Source: Halapricum salinum
GTDB taxonomy: Archaea; Halobacteriota; Halobacteria; Halobacteriales; Haloarculaceae
DNA length: 64,000 bases
Direction: 5' to 3'
Assembly (NCBI RefSeq): GCF_004799665.1
Contig: NZ_CP031310.1
Coordinates: 922,887-986,886, forward strand
Shown piece by piece: positions 8,033 to 16,918 of the stretch. Positions within the stretch are counted from its first letter, which is position 1. Each line of letters opens with the position of its first letter. Made by a program: the position numbers and the translations under genes. A model generated the notes under the pieces. It saw only the letters and a program-made list of their open reading frames with translations, did no database searches and had not been told where the DNA came from.

Positions 8033-9682
8033 CTACTGCGTCTCGGCCAATCGTTCGACCCGTTCGAGACTGTCTGCGCCGTCAGGGTCTTTGTCCTCGC
8101 GGACGCCCAGAAATCGCGGGAAGCGGAGCGCGTAGCCCGACTCGTAGGTGCTGGACGTCTGCAGTTCCTCGTAGCCGACCTCGAAGACCACGGTCGGATC
8201 GAGATCGACCGCAGTGCCGTCCTCGCTACGAATCTGCGGTTCGAGCCGGTCAGTCAGCGTCTCCAACTGTGCGTCGGTGATTCCCGTCGCGACGTTGCCG
8301 ACTGTCGCGTATCCTGTGTCGGTCCGAGCCGAAACCTCGAACGTCCCGAGTAACTCGGCGCGGCGGCCCTCGCCCCACTCCGCGCCAGTGACGACGAGGT
8401 CGAGCGTCTCGACGTCCGGTTTGCGCTTGCGCCAGTGTTTGCCCCGGCGGCCCGGGGAATAGGTCGAGTCGGGATCTTTGAGCATGATCCCCTCGTGGCC
8501 CGCCTCCAGAGCGTCGGCCTCGATGTCGGCGACCGCCTCGGCGTCGTCCGCGAGCCACCAATCCGAGACGCCCGACTCCAGCAGGGTTTCGAGTCGCTCT
8601 CGACGGTCGACGAGCGGGGCGTCGAGCAGATCCTCGCCAGCCACATGCAGGCAGTCGAACGCCTGCAGACGAACAGTCACGTCCTCGCGTGCCTTCGCGA
8701 CGTCGTGTTTCCGGCGGAAGCGTTTCAGGACTTCCTGGAAGGGAAGGGGATCGCCCGCGTCGTCGACGGCGACGACCTCCCCGTCGAGGATCGCCGGAAC
8801 ATCGAGGTTCGACTCGACGAACTCGACGACCTCCGGCAGCGGGTCGGTCACGTCCTCCATGTTGCGGGAGAACAGCCACACCTGCTCGCCGTCGTAGTGG
8901 ACCTGAACGCGTGCGCCGTCGTACTTGACTTCGACTGCCGCCTGTTCCCAATCTTCGAGCGCCCCGGTGACGGTCCCGGCCTGGGCGAGCATCGCCTGAA
9001 CGGGCCGGCCGATCTCGAGGTAGAGGTCGGCCAGCCCCGACTCGCCGTTCTCGCGGGCGACCTCGGCTACCAGCCCGTAGTCGTTGGTCACCTGCAGGGC
9101 TCGCTCGACGGCCTCGACGGACACGTCGAAAGCCGCTGCGATAGCGTCTCTGACTGTGCCCTCGCCGACGCCGATCCGCATCTCTCCGAGGACGAGTCGT
9201 GCGAGGTACTTCGCCTCGTCGGGGCTGGCCCGGTTGAACAGTCCAAAGAGGAGGTCCCCCTTCGTGTCCTGACTGCCCGACCCTTCGGTCGCAGCCAGTT
9301 CGCGCAGGTCGGCGTCGGCATCGGCGACGGTCAGCTCGTCGCTGTCCCCGCCGGTGAACGCACCGAGGCCGCGCTGGCCGCCGAAGTCGTAGCTCGCCGC
9401 GACCGCACCGATCTCGCCGCGATCGGCCAGCCGCCGTTCGATATCGTCGCTGGTCACGTTCTGGCCGGCTGCTCGGGCGATCGCCTCGTAGCACAGCGCC
9501 GGCCCGATATCCAGCGTCGTCGAGTCGTGGGCCGGAAACACCCGACCCTGCAGGAAGCGGACGATCGTCGGCAAGTCCTCGCCGGTGTCGGCCAGTATCG
9601 CCCGGACCTGCGCGGTGATCTCCGTGTCGGCACTCGCGGCCTCGATTTCGCTGGCTCGGTCGGCGAAGACGGAGAACTCCAT
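8033..9682 (-). CDS. ligA: ATP-dependent DNA ligase
   Basis: A 549-residue archaeal/eukaryal-type DNA ligase that seals nicks during replication and repair using ATP. The N-terminal DNA-binding domain covers about residues 1-240. The adenylation motif EVKYDGARVQ carries the catalytic Lys253, followed by DGEVVAVDD (motif III region), EGIMLKDPDSTY (motif IV) and KHWRKRKPD (motif V). A C-terminal OB-fold domain ends the protein. The start MEFSVFADRASEIEA is at 9682; the open frame continues upstream but overlaps the pilC-like gene. A TATA box and a perfect 8-bp inverted repeat lie just before the start. Confidence 0.96.
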   Translation of the reverse strand: MEFSVFADRASEIEAASADTEITAQVRAILADTGEDLPTIVRFLQGRVFPAHDSTTLDIGPALCYEAIARAAGQNVTSDDIERRLADRGEIGAVAASYDFGGQRGLGAFTGGDSDELTVADADADLRELAATEGSGSQDTKGDLLFGLFNRASPDEAKYLARLVLGEMRIGVGEGTVRDAIAAAFDVSVEAVERALQVTNDYGLVAEVARENGESGLADLYLEIGRPVQAMLAQAGTVTGALEDWEQAAVEVKYDGARVQVHYDGEQVWLFSRNMEDVTDPLPEVVEFVESNLDVPAILDGEVVAVDDAGDPLPFQEVLKRFRRKHDVAKAREDVTVRLQAFDCLHVAGEDLLDAPLVDRRERLETLLESGVSDWWLADDAEAVADIEADALEAGHEGIMLKDPDSTYSPGRRGKHWRKRKPDVETLDLVVTGAEWGEGRRAELLGTFEVSARTDTGYATVGNVATGITDAQLETLTDRLEPQIRSEDGTAVDLDPTVVFEVGYEELQTSSTYESGYALRFPRFLGVREDKDPDGADSLERVERLAETQ

Positions 9683-9684
9683 CG

Positions 9685-9706
9685 GCGTCAGGTTCCGTCC
9701 TGACGC
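9685..9706. repeat. Perfect inverted repeat in the ligase promoter
   Basis: GCGTCAGG, six bases, then CCTGACGC: a perfect 8-bp inverted repeat lying between the TATA-like box (9707-9715) and the ligase ATG (9682). If the transcript is leaderless, the repeat covers about -3 to -24, where a bound repressor would block RNA polymerase. Alternatively it forms an RNA hairpin if transcription starts earlier. Confidence 0.5.
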
Positions 9707-9715
9707 ACCTAAAGC
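9707..9715 (-). promoter_or_regulatory. TATA-like box for the DNA ligase gene
   Basis: On the minus strand GCTTTAGGT is centred about 29 nt before the ATG at 9682. It lies within the 38-nt gap between the ligase gene and the end of the pilC-like gene, so the ligase has its own promoter. Confidence 0.4.
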
Positions 9716-9720
9716 GTTCG

Positions 9721-12231
9721 CTACGGGGTGGGGGCCGTCGGCGAGCGCATCGAGAAGCCGCCCGACGTCACGTTGGCGTCGGGGTCGTAGGTGATCTCCG
9801 CCTGGACGGCCACCTTGTACGCGCCCTTGGGATAGGTGCGGTCGACCTCGCCGCCGGTGTAGTCGAACTGCCGGTTGTCGTTGGTGTCCAGATGCGGGAC
9901 GGCGACCACCGTAAACTCGTCCGGCGGTGGGCCGTCGAGTTCGACGACGACGTTCCGGTGGGTCCCGGGCGGCAGGTACTCGGTGCGGCCGATCACCTTC
10001 CCGTCTTCGGCACGCTCGTGGAGGACGATGAACCCGCCGTCTGACATCGACACCGACTCGATCGTGACCGAGGCGTCGGTCGTCGTCTGCGGGCTCAGGA
10101 CCATCGAGGCAACGGGCGAGGACAACAGCATGAACGCGACGTAGGCGATCCCGAGCATGATGGCGGCATGTTTCGCGCCGTCCTTGAGCGTCCCCTCGCC
10201 GAGCTGGCCAGCGATGAAGCCCGAGCAGACCGCCTGCACTAGCGCCGTGTGGAAGAAGACCATGGTGTAGGCCGCCTTGTCGACCTCGCCCAGGCGGGCG
10301 AACTGCTCGACGTTGACCCCGAGGCGATTCGGTCCCTCGGGCGTGTTGACCGACTCCGGTAAGCTGGGAATCAACACCTCCTGGACGGAGATGATGATCA
10401 CGAGGAAGACGGCAAAGGAGACGTAAATGACGACCAGATAGGTGAACATCTGCTGGCGGCGCTTGCGACGCAAGCGGAGGTCCGACCACGCCTGGGTCGA
10501 GGCGATCCGCAAGACTGGACCAAGATTTCCACTGGCGCGCATCGCGTTCGTGAGCAGTGAGACGACCCGTGCGATCGAGGTCGTTCGGACGCGCTGGCCG
10601 AACCTGACCAAGGCCTCGTCGGCGTTGGCCCCCATCTCCACGTCGCTCCAGATCCGATCGACTTCGTCCGAAAGGACTTCCAGATCCGTGTCACGCACGC
10701 GATCGAGGCTCTCGACTATCGACATGCCGGCCTCGTTGAGGCTCGCCAGTCGTTCGAGCATCTCGGGCGTCGCGGCCTCGATCCGGTCGATCCGGCGTTT
10801 GTACAGTTCGCGGACGATAGCGAACGTCACGAGCAAGAACAGCGTCGCCTGGATGAGCACGTCGTCGAGGACGCGAATACTCACGCCGTCGGCGGCGAAG
10901 GCGGCGGGCCCGCGGAGTGCGATCCACGCCAGCGCGATCGGGACGGTGACATACAGCAGTTTGGTCGGATGCCAGAAGATCGTCTGCAGTGGCGAGCCGA
11001 TCACGCTCTTGATTCGACCGACACGATCGTACAGCCGCAGTTGCGCGAGGTTCGACTCGGCGGCGTAGCTCCGCCCCCCGTCCGGTGAGGTCGTCGGCGT
11101 CTCCGGGACGGCGAGGCTGCGATCGTCGCTGCCGGCGTCGGGCGCGGTCGTGCTCTGGTCGCTGGCGTCGAGTTCGCCGACGCCAGTCTCGCGGGCGACC
11201 CCCAGCTGTTCGAGTTTCTGGGAGAGAAACAGCATGAAGGCGGCGTTGGCCAGCGGGATGATCAGATACGCCAGCATCTGGATGAACAGGAGGGTGTCAG
11301 TCGTCGTCAACCCGAACACCAGCAGGATCGTCACCAGAAAGAGCATCCCCGCGACCAGCACTGTCACGTAAGCCTCGGCGATCGTCGCCAGCAGTTCCAG
11401 CACCTCTGCCTGTCGTTCTTCTGCTTCCTCCTGGTATCGCTCGTACTGGTTCTGGAGGAAGGTCGGGAGGCTCTGGCCGCTCTGGAGGACGCTCGCGAGG
11501 TTCTCCGAGAAGGTCTTCCACTTCTCGCTCGGGGTTCGATAGGCCACCCGCCTGACTGCCGAGATGATGTCGGTGTTGAACAGGTCCATCTCCCGGACGC
11601 CGACCCGGACCTCTGCGGCGGCGTCGCCGTATATCGCCTGGTTGTTGCCCAGCGTCCGCATCACCGTCGGGAAGGTCGTCCCGCCGCGGGAGAGGGCGTA
11701 CATGAACGCGACCGTCCGCGGCATGGCCTCGTTGATCCCGCGCCGCCGGACCTCGGCGTTGCTCTGGGGGATCTGCCAGCGAAAGACGTACGCGAGGGTC
11801 GCCGAAAGCGCTCCGAGGACGACCCCACCGGCGGCGCGCAGGAGGAACCGTTCGGTGTCGCTGAGAACGATGACCAGATCCGGGTTACCCAGGACTTCGC
11901 CCATCACCGAGGGCAACTGTGCGAGCGTCGCGAGTACAGCCGGGAGGACCGCCAGCGTCCCCGTGATCAGGTACGCGCCGAGGACGCCGCCGAGGATGCC
12001 GGCCAGCACGGTGTAGAGGATCGTCCGCGCGACGTAGACGCGATAGGTCTGGTCGATGTAGGCCGATTCGAGCGTCCGCTGGCGTCTGGTCGAGTCGGTG
12101 ACGAACCGCGAGAACAGCAGTCGCGAGAGCCGCGAGAAGAAGGCGCTGACACCGCGGCTGATCGTCCCCACGAGCAGGAGGGCGAACACCGTCGCCGCCA
12201 ACCCGAGCGGAAGGAACTGGATCGGCTCCAT
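9721..12231 (-). CDS. pilC: PilC-like type IV pilus / type II secretion membrane protein
   Basis: An 836-residue polytopic protein with two T2SSF (GspF/TadC-like) domains, the first at about residues 140-345 (PRTVAFMYALSRGGTTFPTV) and the second at about 465-720 (ATPEMLERLASLNEAGMSIV). This double form is usual for archaeal PilC. It should be the membrane platform that works with the PilB-like ATPase encoded 1 nt upstream. After the last membrane helix (about residue 715) comes a roughly 110-residue beta-rich tail with DGGFIVLHERAEDGKVIG, PPGTH and VPHLDTNDN, resembling the haloarchaeal DUF7282 domain. No pilin gene lies nearby. Confidence 0.9.
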   Translation of the reverse strand: MEPIQFLPLGLAATVFALLLVGTISRGVSAFFSRLSRLLFSRFVTDSTRRQRTLESAYIDQTYRVYVARTILYTVLAGILGGVLGAYLITGTLAVLPAVLATLAQLPSVMGEVLGNPDLVIVLSDTERFLLRAAGGVVLGALSATLAYVFRWQIPQSNAEVRRRGINEAMPRTVAFMYALSRGGTTFPTVMRTLGNNQAIYGDAAAEVRVGVREMDLFNTDIISAVRRVAYRTPSEKWKTFSENLASVLQSGQSLPTFLQNQYERYQEEAEERQAEVLELLATIAEAYVTVLVAGMLFLVTILLVFGLTTTDTLLFIQMLAYLIIPLANAAFMLFLSQKLEQLGVARETGVGELDASDQSTTAPDAGSDDRSLAVPETPTTSPDGGRSYAAESNLAQLRLYDRVGRIKSVIGSPLQTIFWHPTKLLYVTVPIALAWIALRGPAAFAADGVSIRVLDDVLIQATLFLLVTFAIVRELYKRRIDRIEAATPEMLERLASLNEAGMSIVESLDRVRDTDLEVLSDEVDRIWSDVEMGANADEALVRFGQRVRTTSIARVVSLLTNAMRASGNLGPVLRIASTQAWSDLRLRRKRRQQMFTYLVVIYVSFAVFLVIIISVQEVLIPSLPESVNTPEGPNRLGVNVEQFARLGEVDKAAYTMVFFHTALVQAVCSGFIAGQLGEGTLKDGAKHAAIMLGIAYVAFMLLSSPVASMVLSPQTTTDASVTIESVSMSDGGFIVLHERAEDGKVIGRTEYLPPGTHRNVVVELDGPPPDEFTVVAVPHLDTNDNRQFDYTGGEVDRTYPKGAYKVAVQAEITYDPDANVTSGGFSMRSPTAPTP

Positions 12232-12232
12232 A

Positions 12233-13864
12233 TCAGTCGGTCACAGCAGTCGTCTCGCTGGTCTGGATCTGATCCATCACCGCCGGCTTGTCGGCGTAGT
12301 AGCGGTTGATCCACGCGGTGAAGCGCCGATAGTCGGTCACGCCGTCTTCCCAGAGGTGTTCGAGGACGGCCCGCCGGTCTCTGAGTTCCTGCTGGAGTTC
12401 CGAACGACTCCAGCCGCGGTCGGTCTGGATCTCGTCGAGCAACTCGGAGTTACGCTGGCGGAAGGTGTCGTCGTCGGCGTTCCAGGAGAAGGCGTTGGAG
12501 TAGTCTAGCTCACCTGTCCGCTGGTCGATTCCTTCGATCTCCGCGAGAGTCTTGATCCGCCGGACGCGCTTGTCGTTGTGCCGGGTCAGGACTTGCACGC
12601 AGAGCAGATCCAGCGAGGCGACCATCGGTCGCGGGACGTTGATCGGCTCGTTCTCCAGCCGGTTGATCACCGTCTGCACCGAGTCAGCGTGCATCGTCGA
12701 GTAGGTCGTGTGCCCGGTGTTCATCGCCTGGAACAGCGTGACGGCCTCCTCGCCACGGACCTCCCCGACCACGATGTACTCGGGGCGGTGCCGGAGTGCG
12801 GACCTGAGGAGGTCGTACATCGTGATGTCGTCCTCGTCGAATCGTTCCCGCGTCACCGAAGACAGCCAGTTGTCGTGATACAGCGAGAGTTCGCGCGTGT
12901 CCTCGATGGTCAGGACCTTCGAGCGCGGCGGGATGAACATCGACATCGCGTTCATGCTCGTGGTCTTGCCCGCCGCGGTCCCGCCGGCGAAGATGAGCGA
13001 CCGGTTGGACTCGATGGCCAGCCACAGGAACGCCAGCATGTCAAGATCGACGGTACCGAACTCCAGCAGATCCACGGGCGTGAACGGTTCCTCGGCGTAC
13101 TTCCGGATCGTGAACGCCGACCCGCGCGGCGTGACTTCCTCACCCAGGGCCAACTCGATCCGCGAGCCGTCGGGCAGGGTCGTCGAGACGACCGGGTCCG
13201 AGACGGAGATGTGCCGGCCCGACCGCTGGGCGAGCTGGATGACGAAGTTGTGCAGTTCGCGCTTCTCGAAGGTGATGTTCGTCTCGATGTCGGTGTACCC
13301 CTCGTGATAGACGAAGATGGGCAGCCCGATCCCGTCACAGGAGACGTCCTCGATGGCGGGATCGTGCATCAGCGGATCGATCTTGCCGTAGCCGCGGAAC
13401 TGCCGGTAGAGGTAGTAAAAGAGGCGGTAGAAGCTCTCGACGTCGACGACGACGCCGTACTCCTCCAGGCGTGCCTCCAGTTCCTCAGCCAGCGCCGTCT
13501 CGGGGTCGTCTTCGACGTCTTCGCGATACAGCAGCGGCGTTCGAATGTCCTCGAACAGGCGTTCGAGCAGGTCGCGTTCGAGTTCGTCCAGCGTCGGCTC
13601 GACGACGTGATAGCGGTGCTCGTTCTCCTCGGGATCGTGATTGATCGAGACGAACGCGAAGGGAGCGTTGACCCAGTAGCGCTCGACCTCGTCCATCCCG
13701 GCCAGCCCGTCGAAACTAACCAGCGGATCGTGTTCGCTGGGGTCGTAGTCGGCGACGTCGACCGACGACCCGGTGATGACCCGCACCGTCCGGGTGAGCC
13801 ACCCTTTCGCGCTGCTCAGTGGCCCCCTCGATCGATCGTCGTTCCCGCGGTCAGATCCTGCCAT
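12233..13864 (-). CDS. pilB: PilB-like type II/IV secretion ATPase
   Basis: A 543-residue GspE/PilB/TadA-family ATPase that would power assembly of a type IV pilus-like structure. Walker A is FAGGTAAGKTTS (about residues 292-303); the Asp box VLTIEDTRELSLY, Walker B EYIVVGEVRGEEA and a His-box STMHAD follow in normal order. The N-terminal 170 residues are the adaptor region. It is distinct from ArlI at the right edge of the window, so the cell has at least two such systems. It precedes the pilC-like gene with a 1-nt gap, forming an operon. Confidence 0.93.
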   Translation of the reverse strand: MAGSDRGNDDRSRGPLSSAKGWLTRTVRVITGSSVDVADYDPSEHDPLVSFDGLAGMDEVERYWVNAPFAFVSINHDPEENEHRYHVVEPTLDELERDLLERLFEDIRTPLLYREDVEDDPETALAEELEARLEEYGVVVDVESFYRLFYYLYRQFRGYGKIDPLMHDPAIEDVSCDGIGLPIFVYHEGYTDIETNITFEKRELHNFVIQLAQRSGRHISVSDPVVSTTLPDGSRIELALGEEVTPRGSAFTIRKYAEEPFTPVDLLEFGTVDLDMLAFLWLAIESNRSLIFAGGTAAGKTTSMNAMSMFIPPRSKVLTIEDTRELSLYHDNWLSSVTRERFDEDDITMYDLLRSALRHRPEYIVVGEVRGEEAVTLFQAMNTGHTTYSTMHADSVQTVINRLENEPINVPRPMVASLDLLCVQVLTRHNDKRVRRIKTLAEIEGIDQRTGELDYSNAFSWNADDDTFRQRNSELLDEIQTDRGWSRSELQQELRDRRAVLEHLWEDGVTDYRRFTAWINRYYADKPAVMDQIQTSETTAVTD

Positions 13865-13920
13865 AGCTGGGGGTCCGCCGCGTCACGCGACGGTGATTTG
13901 CCGTGAGTTGCGCACCCACA

Positions 13921-13930
13921 CACTTAAATT
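13921..13930 (-). promoter_or_regulatory. TATA-like box for the pilB-pilC operon
   Basis: On the minus strand AATTTAAGTG lies about 62 nt before the pilB ATG at 13864. This would give a leader of some 35 nt. It is the only clearly AT-rich element in the 186-bp divergent gap between pilB and the gene at 14051. Confidence 0.4.
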
Positions 13931-14050
13931 GGATACCCCCAGCTATCGATTTCGGAAACGCCACCGTCTTCCCGGTTCCGTCGACGGGCGATCGGCGCGC
14001 AGTCGACCGATCCCAGAACAGTTATCTGAATGGTACGTTATCCGCCACGT

Positions 14051-14674
14051 ATGGTCGTTCCGCGGGAGGCGTTGCTTCTGGTCATCGGACTGTTGCTCCT
14101 CGCTCAGCCAGTCGTCGGCAACGGCCCTGGTCCCGAAACGCAGTACACCTACGAAGTCGAGCCAGTCAATCTCTCGAACCACGAATCTGTCGAGATACTG
14201 TTCGAGCATCCAGCGGTGGCAGTTCAACGCTCATCTACTGTTCGAGTAGTTCGGAATGCAGCTACCGAGACGTTTTCAGAAGAAGCAGAGATAGTTGCGC
14301 CCGAGTTGCGAGATCTCGTCGATAGGCGGTTTTTTGCCGACGACAGTGGTGACCAGTACTACCGCGTCGACGCCCGGATCACGAACGGGACGTTCAAACT
14401 GGACGCGAGTCCTGTCTCGGCACGCGCCGTCGTCGAGGAACTGGGCGTCTCGCTGACAGACGCTCTCGAGCCGATCCGCAATGCAGTCGATGGCGACGTG
14501 ACGAGTCGCACGGAAGCCCAAGCCACGGTCGTGACCGACGGCGACCGCGCACTACTGGTCAGGGTCGTCGATACCGAAAGCGTGCCCGACAGGCTCGCGA
14601 TCGTAAAGATACCCGCCTACGCCGTGGGCGTCGCACTCGTCATCTACGCGGAACTCTCACTTCGGCGTGAGTAA
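14051..14674 (+). CDS. Secreted membrane-anchored hypothetical protein
   Basis: About 207 residues from the ATG at 14051 (an upstream in-frame ATG at 14030 would add MVRYPPR). The N-terminus MVVPREALLLVIGLLLLAQP is a signal peptide. The middle is a beta-rich extracytoplasmic region, and a C-terminal hydrophobic helix (IPAYAVGVALVIYAELS) followed by RRE should anchor it in the membrane. No enzyme motif is seen. It is divergent from pilB-pilC and convergent with the gene at 14701. Function unknown. Confidence 0.7.
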   Translation: MVVPREALLLVIGLLLLAQPVVGNGPGPETQYTYEVEPVNLSNHESVEILFEHPAVAVQRSSTVRVVRNAATETFSEEAEIVAPELRDLVDRRFFADDSGDQYYRVDARITNGTFKLDASPVSARAVVEELGVSLTDALEPIRNAVDGDVTSRTEAQATVVTDGDRALLVRVVDTESVPDRLAIVKIPAYAVGVALVIYAELSLRRE

Positions 14675-14700
14675 CCCACTCACGCCCCCTCTGCTGGAAG

Positions 14701-15285
14701 TCACGTCCGTTCGACTCGAAGCAACGCCACCGCGAGCGCGCCCATCACGACGACCCCGACCGGGATCGGGATGCCGGCGAAGTCACGCTCGAAGAAGTAG
14801 AACACGGAGGCCGCCGACAGCGCCAGCGTCGCGACGCCGAGCAGCCCGCCGATCAGTCTGACGGGATCGGCCGACAGTCGCTCCTGCAGTTCGTCCTCAC
14901 GGAGATAGAAAGCGATGCTGACGGCGAACGCCGCCACAATAGCGAGCGCACCGAGCGTCCAGGCGAAACTCCCCAGTTGCATAGTGCCGCCGTAGTGGCT
15001 GCTCGCACCGACTGGTGTCGCCAGAAAGACGTCACCGAACAGCTGAAATCCAGGATACATCTGTTCGAGCAACCCCGCCGCCGAGGACGTCTGCCCATTG
15101 ATCTCGATGACAGCCGGGGCACGGAACTGGATCGCAAACACCGGGAATCGAATGATCGTCATCTCACTTGCAAGCGGTTCTGTCGGCAGCGACGCGCGAT
15201 AGACGATGTTCCAGGGCAACACCATCGACAGCCACGCCGAGAGGACGGCGAACTCGCCGGCGTACTCCGAACGAACCCAGGCCAT
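14701..15285 (-). CDS. Haloarchaeal membrane protein
   Basis: A 194-residue protein with about four hydrophobic segments: LSAWLSMVLPWNIVY near the N-terminus, FAWTLGALAIVAAFAVSIAF, LIGGLLGVATLALSAASVFY and IPVGVVVMGALAVALL. A soluble loop of some 60 residues separates the first two and probably faces outside. This pattern is common among small haloarchaeal membrane proteins without known role. It has no obvious operon partner. Confidence 0.7.
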   Translation of the reverse strand: MAWVRSEYAGEFAVLSAWLSMVLPWNIVYRASLPTEPLASEMTIIRFPVFAIQFRAPAVIEINGQTSSAAGLLEQMYPGFQLFGDVFLATPVGASSHYGGTMQLGSFAWTLGALAIVAAFAVSIAFYLREDELQERLSADPVRLIGGLLGVATLALSAASVFYFFERDFAGIPIPVGVVVMGALAVALLRVERT

Positions 15286-15397
15286 TACACCAGAGGGGAC
15301 GGGCCGGGCGTGTAAAGATATCGCTCCGTGGAGCGGGGTCCGAGAACCGGGGCGGCGTTACGTTCTTTGGCAGTGACTACATACACGCAACCAGCAA

Positions 15398-15817
15398 ATG
15401 CGGCGGGAAGACTTCAGGACGGACGTCGACGTGGACGAGCCAGAGCCGGAACTGACGGTCACCTTCGAGGGAACGCCGCAGGTACTTCGCGAGCGCTTCG
15501 ACGGCGACGATCCCCTCGACGCCGAGGACATCGACGTCGCCTACCGGGAGACGCCGACGGACGAACCCGGCGTCCTCAGCGTCACCGACCGCGTCACTGG
15601 CGAGTACATCTTCGAGGCGCCCCTCGAAGACAGCGCACTCCGCGACCTCGTCGAGACGGCCGCCGCCCGCGACGAAGACGAACGCGACTATCACCTCCGG
15701 ATCGACCCCGGGGACGGCCAGGACTTCGTCTTCGAGAAGTCGACGCTACTGGTCTACGATATCGACGGGAATCTGGATCGCGACCGGAGTCTCATCCCCG
15801 GCGGCGTGGAACTCTAG
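15398..15817 (+). CDS. Haloarchaeal acidic protein (DUF5793-like)
   Basis: A 139-residue, very acidic soluble protein beginning MRREDFRTDVDVDEPEPELT. It looks like the haloarchaeal DUF5793 family by its N-terminus and a FEGTPQVLRERFDGDD-type block, but I assign this from memory. No catalytic motif, Cys or membrane segment is present. It is a single-gene unit followed by a short T-run. Function unknown. Confidence 0.7.
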   Translation: MRREDFRTDVDVDEPEPELTVTFEGTPQVLRERFDGDDPLDAEDIDVAYRETPTDEPGVLSVTDRVTGEYIFEAPLEDSALRDLVETAAARDEDERDYHLRIDPGDGQDFVFEKSTLLVYDIDGNLDRDRSLIPGGVEL

Positions 15818-15823
15818 TACCAC

Positions 15824-15828
15824 TTTTT
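15824..15828 (+). terminator. T-run after the DUF5793-like gene
   Basis: Five T residues lie 7 nt after the stop at 15817. Archaeal transcription often ends at such short T-tracts. Support is positional only. Confidence 0.3.
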
Positions 15829-15841
15829 ACTTCCTCGGGTT

Positions 15842-16020
15842 CGAGTCGCGCTCGCCGAGTGCGCTCGAGCCACTCTCTGCTCACGGCGGCGTCGCCGCCG
15901 TTCGCATGGTATGCGAGAGCGCCGCTCTCGCACTAGTCGCAAAAACGTGGGGAAAAACTACCTCCGAGTCGCGGCTTCGCCGCGCTCGGAGTGAAACCGC
16001 TCGCTCCGCTCGCGGTATGC
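15842..16020. repeat. Intergenic cluster of hairpins
   Basis: This GC-rich gap between the DUF5793-like gene and the sirtuin gene holds several inverted repeats. CGGCGGC/GCCGCCG with a 3-nt loop is at 15884-15900. The 19-bp palindrome at 15913-15931 has arms GCGAGAGCG and CGCTCTCGC. A near-perfect 13-14-bp stem around a TTC loop is at 15962-15990 (arms CTCCGAGTCGCGGC and GCCGCGCTCGGAG). A further CGCTCGCTCCGCTCGCG block follows. No gene is seen here. Such clusters recur between haloarchaeal genes; they may be terminators of converging transcripts or decayed mobile repeats. Confidence 0.55.
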
Positions 16021-16045
16021 TCGTCCGTGACCGCCCCCGCAACCG

Positions 16046-16798
16046 CTATTCCAACGCCTCGACCACCGCCGGCAGCACCTCGGTCACATCTGCCCGGTGG
16101 TCGTAGTCAGCTCGACTTGAAACTGAGGTCTCCTCCAGATTGATCACTGCCAGCGTCGCGCCCGAGCGCTGAGCGCGCGAGGGGAGTCCGGCGGCAGGCT
16201 GGACGGTCAGCGACGAGCCGATCGCGAGGAAGACGTCGCTCCGGCCGGCCAGTTCGTGGGCGCGGATCGTCGGCTCGTCGGGCATCGACTCGCCGAAGAG
16301 GACGACCGCGGGCTTGAGATCCCCGCTACAGTCGGGACACGTCGGTGGGAGTTCGCCGTCGCGTGCGCGCTCGAAGATCGGGTCCGCCGGCTCGCGGTGG
16401 CCGCAGTCGACGCACTCGACCTCGCGATTGGTCCCGTGGAGTTCGACCACGGATTCGGAGCCGGCGGCCTGGTGGAGGCCGTCGACGTTCTGGGTGAGGA
16501 TAGCGTCGAGGTGGCCCGCGCGTTCGAGGGCCACGAGTGCCTCGTGGGCGGCGTTTGGTTCGATCTCACGATCACCGTAGAACGCCTCGCGGAGGTCGAT
16601 CCGATCCGTCCAGAAGCCCGCGGGATCGGCCTGAAAACGTCGAAAGTGAAAGTCCCGCTGGTCGAAGCGTTCCCAGATCCCGCCGTCGCCCCGGAAGGAG
16701 GGGACCCCAGAGGCCGTCGAGACACCAGCCCCAGTGAGCGCGACGACGCTGTCGGCGCTTGCGATCTCGCTGGCGAGTGCGGCGATACGCTCGTCCAT
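16046..16798 (-). CDS. NAD-dependent protein deacylase, Sir2 family
   Basis: A 250-residue sirtuin that removes acetyl or longer acyl groups from protein lysines using NAD. It shows GAGVSTASGVPSFRG (NAD-binding, about residues 23-37), TQNVDGLHQAAG, ELHG with the catalytic His, and four zinc-binding Cys in ECVDCGH and PTCPDCSGD. The R-F-x-D segment resembles class III (SIRT5-like) enzymes. The ATG at 16798 gives a start a few residues before the core, and the TATA-like box 26 nt upstream supports it. Likely targets are unknown. Confidence 0.93.
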   Translation of the reverse strand: MDERIAALASEIASADSVVALTGAGVSTASGVPSFRGDGGIWERFDQRDFHFRRFQADPAGFWTDRIDLREAFYGDREIEPNAAHEALVALERAGHLDAILTQNVDGLHQAAGSESVVELHGTNREVECVDCGHREPADPIFERARDGELPPTCPDCSGDLKPAVVLFGESMPDEPTIRAHELAGRSDVFLAIGSSLTVQPAAGLPSRAQRSGATLAVINLEETSVSSRADYDHRADVTEVLPAVVEALE

Positions 16799-16818
16799 GC
16801 CGAACTGTCGCTGGCGAG

Positions 16819-16828
16819 CGATAAAATC
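16819..16828 (-). promoter_or_regulatory. TATA-like box for the sirtuin gene
   Basis: On the minus strand GATTTTATCG is centred about 26 nt before the ATG at 16798, supporting that start and a leaderless transcript. Confidence 0.45.
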
Positions 16829-16918
16829 CCCATCGGTCGTGCCGAGAAGTTCCGAGCAAGCGACAGCCACTGCAGAACTCATCGGGAAGTTCGTCATCAT
16901 TTGTCGTTGCGGTCGGTC

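Noticed and set aside
12233-13864. Second archaellum motor ATPase
   Set aside because: The sequence and the PilC-like partner with two T2SSF domains fit the type IV pilus system, while ArlI is clearly the gene at 62993.
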